This document shows, piece by piece, positions 1 through 8,535 of a stretch of DNA of 64,000 nucleotides. Under the pieces are notes generated by a model. It had not been told where the DNA came from. It worked only from the letters and a program-made list of their open reading frames with translations, and did not search any database. Both the position numbers and the translations under genes were made by a program. Within the stretch, counting starts at the first letter, position 1; each line of letters starts with the position of its first letter. Source of the stretch: Acidobacteriota bacterium (GTDB taxonomy: Bacteria; Acidobacteriota; Blastocatellia; Pyrinomonadales; Pyrinomonadaceae); assembly GCA_016713675.1 (NCBI GenBank), contig JADJOS010000005.1, forward strand, positions 248,001 to 312,000, read 5' to 3'.

Positions 1-80
1 CTCCGATCGAGATCGAATACTACAAGAACGGCGGCATTTTGCCATATGTATTGCGGCAGTTGATCAACCAATCGAGCTAA
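1..80 (+). CDS. acnA: Aconitate hydratase, 3' end only
   Basis: Only the last 25 codons are in the window, read from base 3 to the TAA at 78-80. The tail reads EYYKNGGILPYVLRQL, which matches the conserved C-terminus of AcnA-type aconitases (EYYRHGGILxYVLRxL). The enzyme interconverts citrate and isocitrate in the TCA cycle and carries a 4Fe-4S cluster. The catalytic regions lie outside the window, so the call rests on this tail alone. Confidence 0.75.
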   Translation, partial: PIEIEYYKNGGILPYVLRQLINQSS

Positions 81-248
81 CCGGCCAAATTAGCTGAAAT
101 TTGCAGCAAATTGAACGTCTTTAGCAGGATGTCGGTGCGCCGAATTTTCTTGGAGAATTCGCGAAAAAGATGTAAATTTAAATTGTTCCCCTCCGACTAG
201 TACTTCGCGCACGGTTGGATCCTTGAACAACGGCGCTTGAGAGGAAAT

Positions 249-2849
249 ATGCGAAAGACTTTAATTGCCATCGTCGCTTCTTTACTGGTGATTAGCGGTG
301 GAATGGATACGGCCGCCCAGCGAACATCAAAGGCACGCCTTGCCGCACCGGCGGATGTCGAAAGGACGATGAACTTCGAACGTGCCGCTGCGTACACTGA
401 CGGCGAAGGCGTCTGGATCACTTGGCAGATCGGCCAAAACTCACGAGCTCTTGGCTTCGAAGTCTATCGTTCAACGGCTTACGGTCGTGAACTGCTTAAC
501 TCTCAAGTGATAATAGGGGCGATGGCGGATCGCGGGTTCTATTTTCCCGAGGGGCTGATCGGCGATACCTTTGAGGTTGAAGGGATCAGTTATGAAGGGA
601 CGCGTTTTGTTTCGCAGAGATTCGGTACCGAATCGGTAAGAAGCATCGAGGATGTTTCTGGCCGCACTGCCGATGATCTTCGGGTGGAAATGCCGAGCGG
701 CGGAAGCATCGAAAGTTCGGAATTGGTCTTGCCCCAGGAACTCAGGAACGAGGTCGCCAAATCGCGGCAGCCGTGGGACATGGTCAATCAGCGTTTTTTG
801 GCGGCGCAGGTTGGTGTAAAGATCGGGATCAAAAAGGACGGTTTTTACCGCGTTACCAAAGCGGAACTAATGGCCGCGGGTTTTGATACGGCCGGCGATC
901 CGACAAAGTGGCAGCTATTTGCGGGCGGCGTGGAACAAGCCATCATTGTTGAGCCTGCGGGGAATTATATTGAGTTTTACGCTAAGTCGATCATGACGAT
1001 CGAGAGCGACACGCGTTATTATTTTCTGTTCAATGCAGCCACGACAGGCAAACGTATCGGCACGCGTGTGTCGCGACCGGTGAGCAGTCCTGTGATCGCG
1101 AAGAACTACCGCAGCAAGTTTAGGTTTAGCCAAAAGAAGAATTACATTTACGATATATTGAACGGCGAAGCTGATAACTTCTGGGGCGACATCTTGTCGC
1201 CGGGGTTTCCGGTGAACATCCCGTTCAACCTAACAGGCATCGACACAACTCAGGCCAAGGCCCTGATGAACGTCAGCTTTCAGGGATTTTCGACATCCGC
1301 ACATAACGTCGCTGTAAGCATCAACGGAAATGTGCTTGGGAATGTACCGGGCAGCTCACAGACACCGTTTTCCGGAGACTTTCTGGTCCCGACATCGTTT
1401 TTGATCGAGGGCCCGAACACACTTACCGTCAGTACTTCGACGACGGGCGATTTTGTAATGTTCGATACGGTCGATATCGATTTTGCACGCCGTTATACTG
1501 CAGACCAAAATAGGACGTTGTTCTATACGACAGGCTATCGGCGGTCGGTCGTCAGTGGATTCACTTCGGCTAATGTTAGGCTTTTTGACATAACAGCGGA
1601 CGGCGAGCCGGTACAAGTAACAAATCTTAGCCTTACCCAAACTGGGCCGACATTTGACCTTAATCTGCCGGCGGCACGATCACGGGTGTTCTATGCTGTC
1701 GAAGACACCGCACCTTTTCAGGCCGCTTCGATCATTCCGAACTATACTTCATCACTCGCGACCCCGGCTCATAATGCGACGCTAGTCATTATCAGTTATG
1801 GCGATTTTATGACTCAGGCTGAGACCTGGGCCAATTATCGGCGTGCCCAAGGAATGTCGGTCGAGGTCGTTGACATTGCCGACGTTTTTGATGAGTTCAA
1901 CTACGGCACCTCCGCTGCTGCTCCGATAAATTCGTTTCTCAATTACGCGAAAACTAACTGGCAGACGCCGCCGCAATATGTATTGATCATGGGCGACGGA
2001 TCGTTTGATCCGAAGAACTATACGAACCGCGGAGCTCAGAACCTGGTTCCTGTGAAAATGGTCTCGACCGTCTACATCGAAACGGGCAGTGACGAGGCCC
2101 TCGCTGATTTTAACGGTGACGGCCTTGCCGAAATAGCCATTGGCCGCATCCCTGCAAAAACAGGGATCGAGATCACCAATGCACTGGCAAAAGTTCAGAC
2201 GTTCGAAACAGCGACAATGACAGATCTGAATCGAGGAGCTGTTTTCGCATTCGATGTGCCAAACGGTTACGATTTTGAAGGGATGAGCCATACCGTCGCA
2301 GATCATTTGCCCGCAGGAATGCCCATTACCTTTGTCAATCGCGGGATGGGGCTGCCTCCGCCGAATCAGATGCAGCTCGACCCAATGGCTCAGCAAAATC
2401 TGGTCAATGCCTTGAACGCGGGTATAGGCAGGTACATCGTAAATTATTCCGGCCACGGGACCACCGGCAACTGGGTCAATTCGGCATTTTTTGGAGTGAA
2501 TAACTATAATGGTGCCGTCGGCTTTCCGCAGGTGACAAACCCAAACTATTCGCTCTATACGATGCTCACGTGTTTGAATGGCTATTTCATCAATCCGTAC
2601 AACGACAGCCTGTCGGAAGTGATGTTCAAGACCTCTGTCGGCGGATCTGTCGCCAACTGGTCTTCTGCAGGGTTGACGACGCCGGATATTCAGCTAGTAA
2701 TGGCAGAGCGTTTCTATCAGCAATTGGCTCTTGGCAGCATTACGCGGCTAGGCGACCTTGTTAAAGACGCGAAGACCACAATACCGGGCGGCAGTGACGT
2801 TCGGCTGTCGTGGGTACTGATCGGCGACCCGACGCTGAAAGTTCGCTAG
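249..2849 (+). CDS. Secreted gingipain-type cysteine peptidase (family C25)
   Basis: An 866-residue exported protein. I start it at ATG 249 because GAGAGGA lies 4-10 bases upstream; the in-frame TTG at 237 has no such site. Residues 1-24 form a signal peptide. A beta-rich N-terminal half follows, then a C25 peptidase domain from about residue 510 to the end. The catalytic dyad is visible as H736 in NYSGHGTTGNW and C775 in MLTCLNGYF. In Porphyromonas such proteins carry a C-terminal type IX secretion domain, but here the protein ends directly after the peptidase fold (LIGDPTLKVR). It may therefore use another route or stay periplasmic. Family call is firm; substrate specificity is unknown. Confidence 0.88.
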   Translation: MRKTLIAIVASLLVISGGMDTAAQRTSKARLAAPADVERTMNFERAAAYTDGEGVWITWQIGQNSRALGFEVYRSTAYGRELLNSQVIIGAMADRGFYFPEGLIGDTFEVEGISYEGTRFVSQRFGTESVRSIEDVSGRTADDLRVEMPSGGSIESSELVLPQELRNEVAKSRQPWDMVNQRFLAAQVGVKIGIKKDGFYRVTKAELMAAGFDTAGDPTKWQLFAGGVEQAIIVEPAGNYIEFYAKSIMTIESDTRYYFLFNAATTGKRIGTRVSRPVSSPVIAKNYRSKFRFSQKKNYIYDILNGEADNFWGDILSPGFPVNIPFNLTGIDTTQAKALMNVSFQGFSTSAHNVAVSINGNVLGNVPGSSQTPFSGDFLVPTSFLIEGPNTLTVSTSTTGDFVMFDTVDIDFARRYTADQNRTLFYTTGYRRSVVSGFTSANVRLFDITADGEPVQVTNLSLTQTGPTFDLNLPAARSRVFYAVEDTAPFQAASIIPNYTSSLATPAHNATLVIISYGDFMTQAETWANYRRAQGMSVEVVDIADVFDEFNYGTSAAAPINSFLNYAKTNWQTPPQYVLIMGDGSFDPKNYTNRGAQNLVPVKMVSTVYIETGSDEALADFNGDGLAEIAIGRIPAKTGIEITNALAKVQTFETATMTDLNRGAVFAFDVPNGYDFEGMSHTVADHLPAGMPITFVNRGMGLPPPNQMQLDPMAQQNLVNALNAGIGRYIVNYSGHGTTGNWVNSAFFGVNNYNGAVGFPQVTNPNYSLYTMLTCLNGYFINPYNDSLSEVMFKTSVGGSVANWSSAGLTTPDIQLVMAERFYQQLALGSITRLGDLVKDAKTTIPGGSDVRLSWVLIGDPTLKVR

Positions 2850-2867
2850 GCAGCGTTTCATGGAAAG

Positions 2868-2901
2868 AAAAATGGCGTCCTTGTGAGGACGCCATTTTTT
2901 T
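2868..2901 (+). terminator. Intrinsic terminator of the C25 peptidase gene
   Basis: A perfect 14-bp stem (AAAAATGGCGTCCT paired with AGGACGCCATTTTT) closes a TGTG loop and ends in a run of eight or more T. It starts 18 bases after the peptidase stop and also separates it from the tRNA on the other strand. Confidence 0.9.
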
Positions 2902-2905
2902 GATC

Positions 2906-2982
2906 TGGTACTCGCGGCGGGATTCGAACCTGCGACCTCTTCCTTCGGAGGGAAGCACTCTATCCATCTGAGCTACGCGAGC
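2906..2982 (-). tRNA. tRNA-Arg (anticodon CCG)
   Basis: A 77-nt cloverleaf with encoded CCA. The acceptor stem is GCTCGCG/CGCGAGT with a G1-U72 pair and discriminator A. The anticodon stem CTTCC/GGAAG holds the loop CTCCGAA, giving anticodon CCG for the arginine codon CGG. The T arm has the usual GGTTCGAATCC. Confidence 0.95.
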
Positions 2983-2998
2983 GTAAAGTCGAATTATA

Positions 2999-3640
2999 TC
3001 ATTTAGCTTCACCACGGGGAACGATCCTGATGGTCTTGATGCGAACGGGCTCGACCGGGCGTTCAGGCGGTGTCCCCTCCTTTGGAGTTACGCCGGATAT
3101 CGTGCGGACATTTCCCATTCCTTCTATAACCTTGCCGAAGATCGTGTACCGGTTATCGAAGCCTGTTTCGCGTTTGAGAGTAATAAAAAATTGCGAATTC
3201 GCCGAGTTGTTGTCCTGGCCGCGGGCGGCGCCGAGTATGCCCGTGTCAAAGGGAATATCTGAAAACTCAGCCTCGACGTTGGGTTTATTCGACTTGCCGG
3301 TGCCGTCGTTGCTCGAATCGGCATCTTTCGAAAGGGGATCGCCTGCCTGAATGACCGACGCGTTGATACGGTGGAACGTTACGCCATCGTATACGCCTTC
3401 TTTTGCAAGTTCCTTGAACCTCGCGACCATCTTCGGTGCGATATTTGAATAAAGCTCCATTTTGATGGTGCCGTATGCGGGCGTTTCCATCTCGATGACG
3501 GCGATCTCGGCGTCGGCGATCGGAGCTACGCCTTTTTTGACCTCAGAATTTGCGGATTTGGCACCGTTGGCACTCTTTGTGCCGCTGCAAGAGATCACGA
3601 ATGCTGAGAAAATGATCAGAAAAACTACTGCTTTGTTCAT
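2999..3640 (-). CDS. Cyclophilin-type peptidyl-prolyl isomerase, lipoprotein
   Basis: 213 residues. The N-terminus is a lipoprotein signal with lipobox VISC (Cys about residue 18), followed by a Lys/Ser-rich linker and one cyclophilin domain (about 45-205). Core cyclophilin motifs are present: VTFHRI, IQAGDP and NSQFFIT. It should catalyse cis-trans isomerisation of prolyl bonds at the periplasmic face of a membrane. A second, cytoplasmic cyclophilin lies two genes upstream in the same orientation, with dtd between them. The gap to dtd is 5 nt, so the three form a likely operon. Confidence 0.87.
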   Translation of the reverse strand: MNKAVVFLIIFSAFVISCSGTKSANGAKSANSEVKKGVAPIADAEIAVIEMETPAYGTIKMELYSNIAPKMVARFKELAKEGVYDGVTFHRINASVIQAGDPLSKDADSSNDGTGKSNKPNVEAEFSDIPFDTGILGAARGQDNNSANSQFFITLKRETGFDNRYTIFGKVIEGMGNVRTISGVTPKEGTPPERPVEPVRIKTIRIVPRGEAK

Positions 3641-3645
3641 ATTGG

Positions 3646-4095
3646 TTAGATCGTCTTTTCACTATCTAGAAGGATCGTCACGGGCCCGTCGTTGACGAGT
3701 TCGACATCCATCATTGCTCCGAATTCGCCGGTCGCGACATGTTTCACGTTTTCGCGGGCCTTAACAACAAAGTGCTTGTACCACCGAAGTGCATCGTCCC
3801 CGCCGACAGCCTTGATAAACGAAGGCCGCCGGCCGCGGCGTGTGTCGCCATACAGTGTGAACTGCGATACGACAAGCAATTCGCCGTCGATATCGGCGAG
3901 CGACAGATTCATCTTGCCGTCCGTGTCGTCAAAGACGCGCAGGTTAATGATCTTATCGACCAGATATTCCGCATCCTTGTTGTCGTCCGCGTGCGTGACG
4001 CCTAGCAGAACGAGCAAACCAACGCCGATCTCGCCGATCAGTTTGTCATCGACCGTGACCTTGGCACGCGAGACGCGTTGGACGACAGCACGCAT
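3646..4095 (-). CDS. dtd: D-aminoacyl-tRNA deacylase
   Basis: 149 residues, the normal length for DTD. It hydrolyses D-aminoacyl-tRNAs (and Gly-tRNA-Ala) to keep D-amino acids out of translation. The two signature motifs are visible: SQFTLYGD near the middle and the NDGPVTI motif near the C-terminus, whose Gly-cisPro pair reads substrate chirality. The N-terminus MRAVVQRVSRAKV is also typical. Its ATG shares one base with the TAA of the upstream cyclophilin (TAATG), which indicates translational coupling. Confidence 0.95.
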   Translation of the reverse strand: MRAVVQRVSRAKVTVDDKLIGEIGVGLLVLLGVTHADDNKDAEYLVDKIINLRVFDDTDGKMNLSLADIDGELLVVSQFTLYGDTRRGRRPSFIKAVGGDDALRWYKHFVVKARENVKHVATGEFGAMMDVELVNDGPVTILLDSEKTI

Positions 4096-4583
4096 TATGC
4101 TTCTTCTATATAGACCTTATTCATCACGACCGGTTCGTGCGGTTTGTCGCTGGCGTTGCGTGGAACGTTAGCGATCGCGTCGACGACGTCCTGGCCCTCT
4201 ATGACCTTACCAAATTTGGTGTAGCTCGGCGGCAGCGGATAGTCGATGTGCATGATGAAGAACTGCGAACCGTTGGTGTTCGCACCCGAATTTGCCATTG
4301 CGACGGTGCCTTTGTCGTAGATGCCTGCATAAAGCGGTGATCCCTTGTCGATCTCGTCATCAAATTTACCGCCCCAGGCCGATTCGCCGCCGTAGCCTTC
4401 GCCAAGCGGATCGCCGCCCTGGATCATGAAATTGGGGATCACACGGTGAAAGATAACACCATCGTAATAGTTCTTGCCCGCCAAAAGGCGGAAATTCTCG
4501 GTCGTTTTGGGTGCGTCTGCCTCTAAAAGCTCAAATTTGATCGTACCCTTGCTTGTTTCTAAAACTGCTGTTCTGTTTGCCAC
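4095..4583 (-). CDS. Cytoplasmic cyclophilin peptidyl-prolyl isomerase
   Basis: 162 residues with no signal peptide. It is a single cyclophilin domain with VIFHRVIPNFMIQGGDP, the Phe/Gln/His-bearing core, and NGSQFFIMH. This matches the bacterial PpiB-like class. It should assist folding of cytoplasmic proteins. The stop codon overlaps the dtd start by one base, and a 12-nt gap separates it from the HAD gene upstream. Gene assignment to ppiB is likely but not certain among paralogues. Confidence 0.9.
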   Translation of the reverse strand: MANRTAVLETSKGTIKFELLEADAPKTTENFRLLAGKNYYDGVIFHRVIPNFMIQGGDPLGEGYGGESAWGGKFDDEIDKGSPLYAGIYDKGTVAMANSGANTNGSQFFIMHIDYPLPPSYTKFGKVIEGQDVVDAIANVPRNASDKPHEPVVMNKVYIEEA

Positions 4584-4594
4584 TAATTATTCTC

Positions 4595-5459
4595 CTAATT
4601 AAAGATAAATCGTTCGATAGCAGCGGCTACGCCGCTCTCATCATTACTTAAAGTTGTATAAAAATTCGGCATCTGGCGCAACTTCGCGTCGGCGTTTCCC
4701 ATGACCACCGCCGTACCGGCGTACTCGAGCATTTTGAGGTCGTTAAAATTATCGCCGATGCACATTACATTCTCGGCGGTCAGGCCGCTAAGCTCGGCAA
4801 GCCGCGAAACGCCGTGTCCTTTCGAAGCATCGGGCGGCAGAATGTCGAGCAATGTGAAATCGAGCGTCGGGTAGATCGTGGCGAGGATCGTTACATTGCC
4901 CTGGAACTCGTCATTGAGCGTCGATTCGAGTTCACGCATCGAACCGCAGTTGCCGGAGAATGAGATGTGAACGATCTCGTGGTCGGCGAGAATGTCTTCG
5001 AGCAATTCAACATGAGCAACACCGCTGCGACCGATCTCGACTCCGTGAAGGCTCTCGGACCAACGCAAATACTTTTTGAGCGGGATATTATCGTCGGAAA
5101 TGCGGTCGTAAAGCAGCGTTCCAAGCCCGTGCGGGTCGGTGCTGACCAGTGCGTCGCCGCCAAACGCTTTCCCAACGCGGACGACCTCTAAGCTTGTCTC
5201 AGTCGTCAAAAGGGAACAGTGGACGGTCTCTTCGCTCTCCAGCAAACTTCAGAAGTCCGCCATTGTGCGTGATCAGCGGAGCATTCAACCCGAGATCGAT
5301 CCCAACCGGCTGAGCATCCCGAAACCGCCGCCCCGTCGCGATTGTCACCAACACACCCGCGTACTCCGCCGCCCTAATAGCCTCGCGATTTGCGTCGGGA
5401 ACCTGGCCCAATGAATTTAATGTTGTGCCATCGAGGTCGAGGGCGAGGAGCTTTATCAT
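4595..5459 (-). pseudogene. Cof-type HAD-IIB phosphatase, frameshifted
   Basis: Two overlapping frames together encode one HAD hydrolase of about 287 residues. The first (5459 down to 5199) holds motif I LDLDGTTL and the substrate region ITHNGG. The second (to the stop at 4595) holds the C-terminal motif GDNFNDLKML. Dropping one G of the GG pair at about 5239-5240 joins them as KFAESEETVH without a gap. Enzymes of this class dephosphorylate sugar phosphates or flavin nucleotides in the cytosol. A single extra base is more likely a sequencing error than true decay. The gene overlaps the mltG stop by 4 bases. Confidence 0.8.
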
Positions 5460-6529
5460 TGGTTGTTGTCGTTAGATCGCTTCTCTTGCCTTTCTTTTTC
5501 GAGCCACTCCTGATATTTCGCCTTGCCTTTCTCAAAATCAGCGGCTGATGCGTAAAACCAATGACTGCCGTCATTTAGCTCGACATTCCTCACGTAAAAT
5601 ATAAAGTCGTTTGGCGATGGGTTCAGTGCGGCTCTGATGGAACTTTCGGTGACCGACGAGATCGGGCCGGGCGGGATGCCGGTTTTGATGCGGGTGTTAT
5701 AGGGCGAATCGACCTCGAGGTCGCTCTTGTGGATCGTGCCGTCCCATTTGCCGAGCATTTTGGCGATGTAAACGTTTGTCTGGTCGATGCCGAGCGGGAT
5801 GTTCTTGGCCAGGCGGTTGTTTATGATACCAGCAACGATCGGGCGCTCATTTTCGACGCCGGTCTCGGTTTCGATCAGCGATGCGATCGTCACTATCTCG
5901 TGCGGCGTGCGGCCGATGGATTGGGCCTGCTGCGTCCATTCCGGTTTCCAGAACTTGCGAAACTCATCGACCATACGCTTGATGATCTCATTCGGCTTGG
6001 CGTCACGCGGGAGATTGTACGTCGTCGGGTACATATAGCCTTCGAGATTTTTGGCGGTCGGCGAGATGTCGCGGATGAGCGTTACGTCGTCCATCATTGT
6101 CAGTATGGCTTTGTCGTCGATTGGCGGCGTTTGCGGGAACTTCTCGGCGATACGTTTGGCGATGTCAAATCGAGTGAAGCCCTCAGGAATTGTCAGCTTG
6201 ATCGTCCGGTCTTCACCTTTTTCGAGGATCTTAAGTACCTGAAGCGTATTGATCGGCGAAGGGAACTGGTATTCGCCGGCCTGAAGTTTGCTTGCGTCAC
6301 CAACCGTTCGGAGATATAGCATCGTTGCGGCAGGACTGGCGACGATGCCCGCGTCTGCGAGCTGCGAAATAATATCCCTCGGCGATGTGCCTTTCTCGAT
6401 CTTGATATACTCTGCGGCCTTTGAATGTTCGCGAGATGCGTTGACGGAACTATATACCCAATACGAGAAGCCGGAGACGGCGATAACCGCGAGGATTAGC
6501 AGAACAAATATTATCTTGATGAACTTCAT
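5456..6529 (-). CDS. mltG: Endolytic murein transglycosylase
   Basis: 357 residues, typical of MltG (YceG/DUF1343-unrelated, YceG-like family). One N-terminal membrane helix spans about residues 5-27, then a LysM-like region (YIKIEKGTSPRDI) and the YceG catalytic domain. The catalytic glutamate is E220 in ASLIETETG, matching E218 of the E. coli enzyme. MltG cuts nascent glycan strands at the inner membrane and sets their length. Its stop overlaps the ATG of the HAD gene (ATGA), so the two are probably co-translated. Confidence 0.94.
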   Translation of the reverse strand: MKFIKIIFVLLILAVIAVSGFSYWVYSSVNASREHSKAAEYIKIEKGTSPRDIISQLADAGIVASPAATMLYLRTVGDASKLQAGEYQFPSPINTLQVLKILEKGEDRTIKLTIPEGFTRFDIAKRIAEKFPQTPPIDDKAILTMMDDVTLIRDISPTAKNLEGYMYPTTYNLPRDAKPNEIIKRMVDEFRKFWKPEWTQQAQSIGRTPHEIVTIASLIETETGVENERPIVAGIINNRLAKNIPLGIDQTNVYIAKMLGKWDGTIHKSDLEVDSPYNTRIKTGIPPGPISSVTESSIRAALNPSPNDFIFYVRNVELNDGSHWFYASAADFEKGKAKYQEWLEKERQEKRSNDNNQ

Positions 6530-6598
6530 AATACCGATAGAAAATCCACGGAGGCGCCGAGACGCGTTCCGTGGATAAGTATACCAACCAATGCCAAG

Positions 6599-7210
6599 TT
6601 ACTTCGCTTCCAAATACTTCTCAACTGCAGCGACGACGGTTTCTGCCTGCGGAATCTCTTTCGAACCGAAACGGGCCACCACTTTGCCTGTCCGATCCAT
6701 AACGAACTTGTTGAAGTTCCACGAGATGTCGCCGGCGAATTCAGGATTGGTCGCCTTGTTGGTCAGGAAATTGTACAGCGGATGCTGGTCTTCGCCTTTG
6801 ACCGAGATCTTGGCGAACATCGGGAACGTCACCTTGTATTTAAGCGTGCAAAATTCCTTGATCTCCTCTTCGGTGCCCGGCTCCTGGCCCATAAAATTGT
6901 TCGCGGGGAAGCCAAGCACGACGAAACCCTTATCCTTATATTTATCATACAACGCCTGCAAACCCTCATACTGCGGCGTGTAGCCGCACTTGCTTGCGGT
7001 ATTGACGATCATCACGACCTTGCCCTTGTAGGCGTCGAGTTTGACGTCCTTGCCGTCGATGTCCTTTAGGGTGAATTCGTACACTGACTTAGCATTGACA
7101 GGCGTGGTAGGCGACGGATTTAGGATCAGGCCGTATCTGTAGGCCACGCCGCCGATAGCGACGGCGGCCAGAGCGACGATGACCCCAAGTCCGATGAATA
7201 TTCGCTTCAT
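6599..7210 (-). CDS. Glutathione peroxidase family protein, membrane-anchored or exported
   Basis: I start at ATG 7210 (203 residues) because the upstream part of the frame has no homology and overlaps the SPFH gene. The N-terminus MKRIFIGLGVIVALAAVAIGG is a signal or anchor helix. The peroxidase domain follows with all three active-site motifs: NTASKCGYT (Cys in place of selenocysteine), FPANNFMGQEPG (Gln) and ISWNFNKF (Trp/Asn). It reduces hydroperoxides, more likely with thioredoxin than glutathione in this class. It starts one base after the SPFH stop, so the pair is one operon. Confidence 0.9.
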   Translation of the reverse strand: MKRIFIGLGVIVALAAVAIGGVAYRYGLILNPSPTTPVNAKSVYEFTLKDIDGKDVKLDAYKGKVVMIVNTASKCGYTPQYEGLQALYDKYKDKGFVVLGFPANNFMGQEPGTEEEIKEFCTLKYKVTFPMFAKISVKGEDQHPLYNFLTNKATNPEFAGDISWNFNKFVMDRTGKVVARFGSKEIPQAETVVAAVEKYLEAK

Positions 7211-7211
7211 G

Positions 7212-8225
7212 CTATTTCTCCAGTTCACGCGGGCTGCGAGGGGTTTTGGGTAGTTCGGGAACCTCACCTGAAGCGGCAAAGATCTCCTTGAACGCACCGA
7301 CGCTGGCCATAACGCCGCTGGTCTCCATCGGCATGAAGATGACCTTCGAGTTCTGGGTCCGGGCCATATCACGCATCGAATCGACATATCGCTGCGTGAT
7401 CAGGTACTGTGCGGTCTTTCCACGGTCGCCGATGGCAGCGGCGATCTGAGCAATGGCTTGGGCCTCGGCGGTCGCGTTGACGAGGCGTGCCTGCGAGGCG
7501 CCTTCGGCATCGAGAATAGCGCTCTGCTTGTTGCCTTCTGAGCGTGTGACGGCGGCCTGCTTTTCGCCTTCGGCACGGGTGATGGCGGCCTGTTTGTCGC
7601 CCTCTGCTTGGAGGATGAGTGCTCGGCGGTTGCGTTCAGCAGTCATCTGTTTCTCCATCGTGATGCGAACGTCCTCGGGCGGGTTGATGTTCTTAACATC
7701 GACTCGAGTAACCTTAACGCCCCATTTGTCGGTGGCTTCGTCAAGGATGAGCCGGAGTTTGCCGTTGATCTGATCGCGGTTTGAAAGGGTGTGGTCGAGG
7801 TCCATCTCGCCCATGACGCTGCGCATGCCGGTGATCGTCAACTGCACGAGGGCACCGACGAGATCTGCAACCTCATAGACGGCCTTGCTCGGATCGGTTA
7901 TCTGCCAATAGACGACGGAATCGACATTGATGGTCACGTTGTCGCGGGTAATGACGGGCTGCGGCGGCATGTCGATGAACTGTTCGCGCAGATCGATCGA
8001 CGTGAGGCCGGGACGAGTGCCGGACCAGTATACTGCACGCGGCGATTCGAAGAACGGCACGATAATGTTGAGCCCGCTGGCCGCAACACGATGAAACCGA
8101 CCGAGCCGCTCGATAAGCAGTACGCTCGATTGCGGCACGATCTTGATCGTTTTCCACGCCACGACAAGCAACGCAATACCCAATATCAGCAGAAAAATTG
8201 CACCAACACCAAATAGTTCCGGCAT
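7212..8225 (-). CDS. SPFH/band 7 (stomatin-like) membrane protein
   Basis: 337 residues from ATG 8225, which has GGAGGA three bases upstream; a TTG ten codons earlier is less likely. One N-terminal membrane helix (about 5-25) is followed by a band 7 domain (QSSVLLIERLGRFHRVAASG to about 200). Next comes an Ala/Glu-rich coiled coil with repeated AEGEKQAA units and a C-terminal stomatin tail. Such proteins form oligomeric scaffolds in membrane microdomains and often act with NfeD or a protease. No NfeD gene is next to it; the partner here is the peroxidase gene downstream. Confidence 0.9.
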   Translation of the reverse strand: MPELFGVGAIFLLILGIALLVVAWKTIKIVPQSSVLLIERLGRFHRVAASGLNIIVPFFESPRAVYWSGTRPGLTSIDLREQFIDMPPQPVITRDNVTINVDSVVYWQITDPSKAVYEVADLVGALVQLTITGMRSVMGEMDLDHTLSNRDQINGKLRLILDEATDKWGVKVTRVDVKNINPPEDVRITMEKQMTAERNRRALILQAEGDKQAAITRAEGEKQAAVTRSEGNKQSAILDAEGASQARLVNATAEAQAIAQIAAAIGDRGKTAQYLITQRYVDSMRDMARTQNSKVIFMPMETSGVMASVGAFKEIFAASGEVPELPKTPRSPRELEK

Positions 8226-8278
8226 ATGTCCTCCAAGTAGAATGTTCAGAGACAATATATCATAAATTCATTCTTTCC

Positions 8279-8462
8279 TCGCGGCTTGCCGCCTCGCAAG
8301 GCGGCGATGGCTTGCCTCGCCATACGCGTCACCAAAATATCCGGGGAGGCTGCGCCTCCAAGCGGTGTCGGGCTGTCGCCCGCTCACGCGGGCTCCAGAG
8401 GTTCGGGGGCGACGCTCCGGCGAGGCAAGCCGTCGCCGCCGTGCAATTGCGGCAAGCCGCGA
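8279..8462. repeat. Nested palindromic intergenic element
   Basis: This fills most of the 310-bp gap before ilvA. The outer arms are exact inverted copies: 14 nt at 8279-8292 (TCGCGGCTTGCCGC) and 8449-8462. The inner arms of 22 nt at 8300-8321 and 8419-8440 differ at one base. Inside lie two small hairpins, GGAGGCTGCGCCTCC at about 8345-8359 and GCCCGC-TCAC-GCGGGC at 8378-8393. It resembles a REP/BIME-like or MITE-like non-coding element. No transposase is near it. Confidence 0.75.
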
Positions 8463-8535
8463 TCGGACGGATATTAATAGGGAGTATACAACTCACCTAT
8501 TTACTATTAACTATTCTCGAATTACTATTTACACC

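Noticed and set aside
1782..2456. 224-codon open frame antisense to the C25 peptidase gene
   Set aside because: Lies wholly within a clear gene on the other strand, no ribosome site and no protein-like composition.
2761..3015. Open frame of 84 codons antisense to the peptidase end and across tRNA-Arg
   Set aside because: It contains the stock sequence produced by translating tRNA-Arg genes (VAQMDRVLPSEGRGRRFESR); no ribosome site.
5729..6319. 196-codon plus-strand frame antisense to mltG
   Set aside because: Shadow of mltG; all MltG motifs are on the minus strand.
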